The notes under the pieces: model-generated
Databases searched by the model: none
Told to the model about the DNA's origin: nothing
The model's input: the letters and a program-made list of their open reading frames with translations, nothing else
Shown: positions 62,304 to 64,000 of the stretch, one piece after another
Numbering within the stretch: the stretch's first letter is position 1
Layout of the letters: each line of letters begins with the position of its first letter
Program-made: the position numbers and the translations under genes
From: Pseudo-nitzschia pungens
Lineage: Eukaryota; Bacillariophyta; Bacillariophyceae; Bacillariales; Bacillariaceae
DNA: 64,000 nucleotides
Direction of reading: 5' to 3'
NCBI GenBank assembly: GCA_037355855.1
Contig: CM074759.1
Coordinates: forward strand, 5,642,001 to 5,706,000

Positions 62304-64000
62304 ATGGCTGATACCATCCACACCGGACCCCGCATCGTCAACAGATTTGCGGACGTCTGTGTGGAGGTATTGGACCACAAGGGAAGGGGGAAGATGCTCC
62401 GGGGCCTACTAGACTCTGGTTGCTCCAAATCCATTGTACTAAAGCAATTTGTCGACCGAAGTCAACTAACGAACCGAGACCAAAGATCTGTCACCTACAA
62501 CACATATGGAGGCAAGTTCCGAACCAAGTCTGCGGCTTCAGTGGGACTAAGGCTGATAGAATTTTCAAACTCTAACACCATCAAATGGACCTTCCAAGTG
62601 GATGAATACCATCATCACGAGGAGGTGCCCTATGACATGATTATAGGATCCGACCTAATGACACAACTGGGACTGGATATAAAATACAGCTCCCGCACAA
62701 TTGAGTGGCAGGGTGACTCCATCCCCATGAAGGGAATGGGGGAGCTTGCTGACCCGGACAAATGTGAGGCAGTATTCTTTGCCAACACACAAAGTCCAAT
62801 CCTCCAACAGGAGGAAGAGAGGCAATCCAAAATCCTGGACGCAGATTACTCCAAGGTGGACATCGACGCTATGGTCGCCGACCTGGAGATCACAGACGAG
62901 TCCAAGGAAGCCTTAAAGAAAACACTGAAGAAATTCCCAACACTCTTTGGAGGAGGGTTGGGTCTGCTCAAAAACATAGCACCGGTATCGATCAAACTCC
63001 AACCAGGAGTCAAACCGGTCCGGCAGAGGTACTATTCCGTACCCCATGCCTTTGAACAAGCACTCCGAAAGGAGATCACCAGGCTCTGTGATATTGGAGT
63101 CCTGGAAAAGCTCCCCCATGATGATGACTCACCATGGGCGTCCCCGACCTTCTGTCAACCCAAAAAGACAGGGGACATTCGTGTACTTACCGACTTCCGG
63201 AAGATGAATGCAGCCATTCAACGGAAACCATTCCCCCTACCACGGATAGGGGAAACGATTCAAAGACTACAAAAGTTCAAGTCAGCTACGGCGCTGGACT
63301 TATCCCAAGGATATTATACCATTCCCATTTGCAAGGAGAGCCAAAAGATTTGCTCCACCATCTTGCCATGGGGAAAATATGCCTACAAGAGATTGGCAAT
63401 GGGAATCGCATGCGCTCCCGATATCTTCCAATCAGTCATGATGAACCTACTTGGCGACCTGGACTATGTCCTGGTCTATATTGATGATATCCTGATCATC
63501 CAACGAGAGGGGGAATCTGAACAGGATCACCTCGACAAGATCGACACAGTCCTCCAGAGACTGGATGATGCTGGCTTTTGAGCCAACCTAAGAAAATCCT
63601 TCTTCATGCAAAAAGAAGTGGAATATCTGGGGTTTCTATTAACAACAGAGGGCATTCAGCCCCAGCCAAAGAAGCTGGAGGCGATGAAGCGACTAGAAGC
63701 ACGCAAGAACACCAAGCAACTCAAGATGTTCCTTGGGATGGTGAATCTCTACAGGGATATGTGGAAGCGGCGCTCCCACATCCTAGCCCCCCTGAACAAA
63801 CTAGCAGGGAAAAAGGGAAAAATGAACTGGTACTGGGGCCCAGCAGAGCAGAAAGCTTTCATGGAGGCAAAGAGGATGCTGGCAGACGAAGCCAAGCTTG
63901 CATTCCCAGACTTTACAAAACCATTTCATCTCTACTCAGACGCTAGCGACAGGCAACTGGGAGCAACTGTATGCCAAGATGGCAAACCCCTCGGATTCTA
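62304..64000 (+). pseudogene. Gypsy B2 Pol, nonsense codon, runs off the window
   Basis: Starts ATG directly after the gag UGA. Protease (GLLDSGCSKSI) and reverse transcriptase (ALDLSQGYYTIP, YVLVYIDDILII) are intact up to TGA at 63579-63581, where B1 reads CAA (GFQAN). The same frame then stays open to the window end through the RT thumb and the start of RNase H (LYSDASDRQLGA). B1 has three extra residues (VEK) in the connection region. The copy cannot make full Pol unless the UGA is read through. Confidence 0.9.

Larger units (their letters stand above)
54286..64000 (+). mobile_element. Ty3/gypsy element B2, interrupted by A3; continues past the window
   Basis: 5' LTR 54286-54479, leader to 55224, gag start 55225-55361, insertion of A3 (55362-61023), then gag resumed at 61024 and pol from 62304. 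Gag has a frameshift and pol a nonsense codon, so this copy is dead. Close to B1 in DNA sequence. Confidence 0.9.

Noticed and set aside
63578..63946. Plus-strand 122-aa frame at the window end
   Set aside because: Shadow frame of B2 pol; the true frame continues after the TGA at 63579.

Overview
The window is eukaryotic nuclear DNA, most likely from a diatom or related stramenopile (inference). The host genes have short GT-AG introns, include a secreted SET-domain protein and a CXC protein with a C-terminal F-box-like segment, and sit in a sea of Ty3/gypsy retrotransposons. No rRNA, tRNA, CRISPR or bacterial-type operon was seen. Only about 10 kb is host coding sequence.

Layout. 1-19143: two Ty3/gypsy elements of family A in tandem, sharing one LTR (2331-2953). 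The second copy (A2) is split by a full-length 10.4-kb LINE on the minus strand (5271-15716), flanked by a 19-bp target duplication. 19144-20239: a 3' fragment of the same LINE family on the plus strand with an inverted 5' end. 20716-29847: host genes, namely a secreted SET-domain protein (-), a CXC/tesmin-type protein (+) and RIO2 kinase (-). 30141-34744: a 4.6-kb hAT-like element with 32-bp TIRs and an 8-bp target duplication but no transposase. 34828-35694: a foldback element full of TTAGACGCATAA motifs. 36003-41493: Ty3/gypsy family B copy B1, truncated at its 3' end. 41494-44479: tandem repeats, a perfect 47-bp hairpin and a TIR element. 44480-46778: internally deleted gypsy family C. 47346-49149: a 1.8-kb non-autonomous composite retroposon with a LINE-like 3' tail and a 21-bp target duplication. 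50942-53660: host genes for cytochrome b5 (+) and pyrroline-5-carboxylate reductase (-). 53751-53958: solo LTR. 54286-64000: family B copy B2, whose gag is split by a complete family A element (A3, 55362-61023) with a 5-bp target duplication. B2 runs off the window.

The mobile elements show a clear nesting order: LINE into A2, A3 into B2, gypsy C into a composite retroposon, and a 5'-truncated LINE at the A2 LTR end. The LINE is the plausible source of reverse transcriptase for the composite retroposon, because their 3' ends share two hairpins. Most gypsy copies are broken by nonsense, frameshift, deletion or active-site changes. The LINE ORF2, the A3 gag and the B1 gag are open.

The host genes are housekeeping or regulatory: RIO2 (40S ribosome maturation), cytochrome b5 (ER electron transfer), P5C reductase (proline synthesis), a CXC protein (probable DNA binding) and a secreted SET protein of unknown substrate. 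They do not form a pathway.
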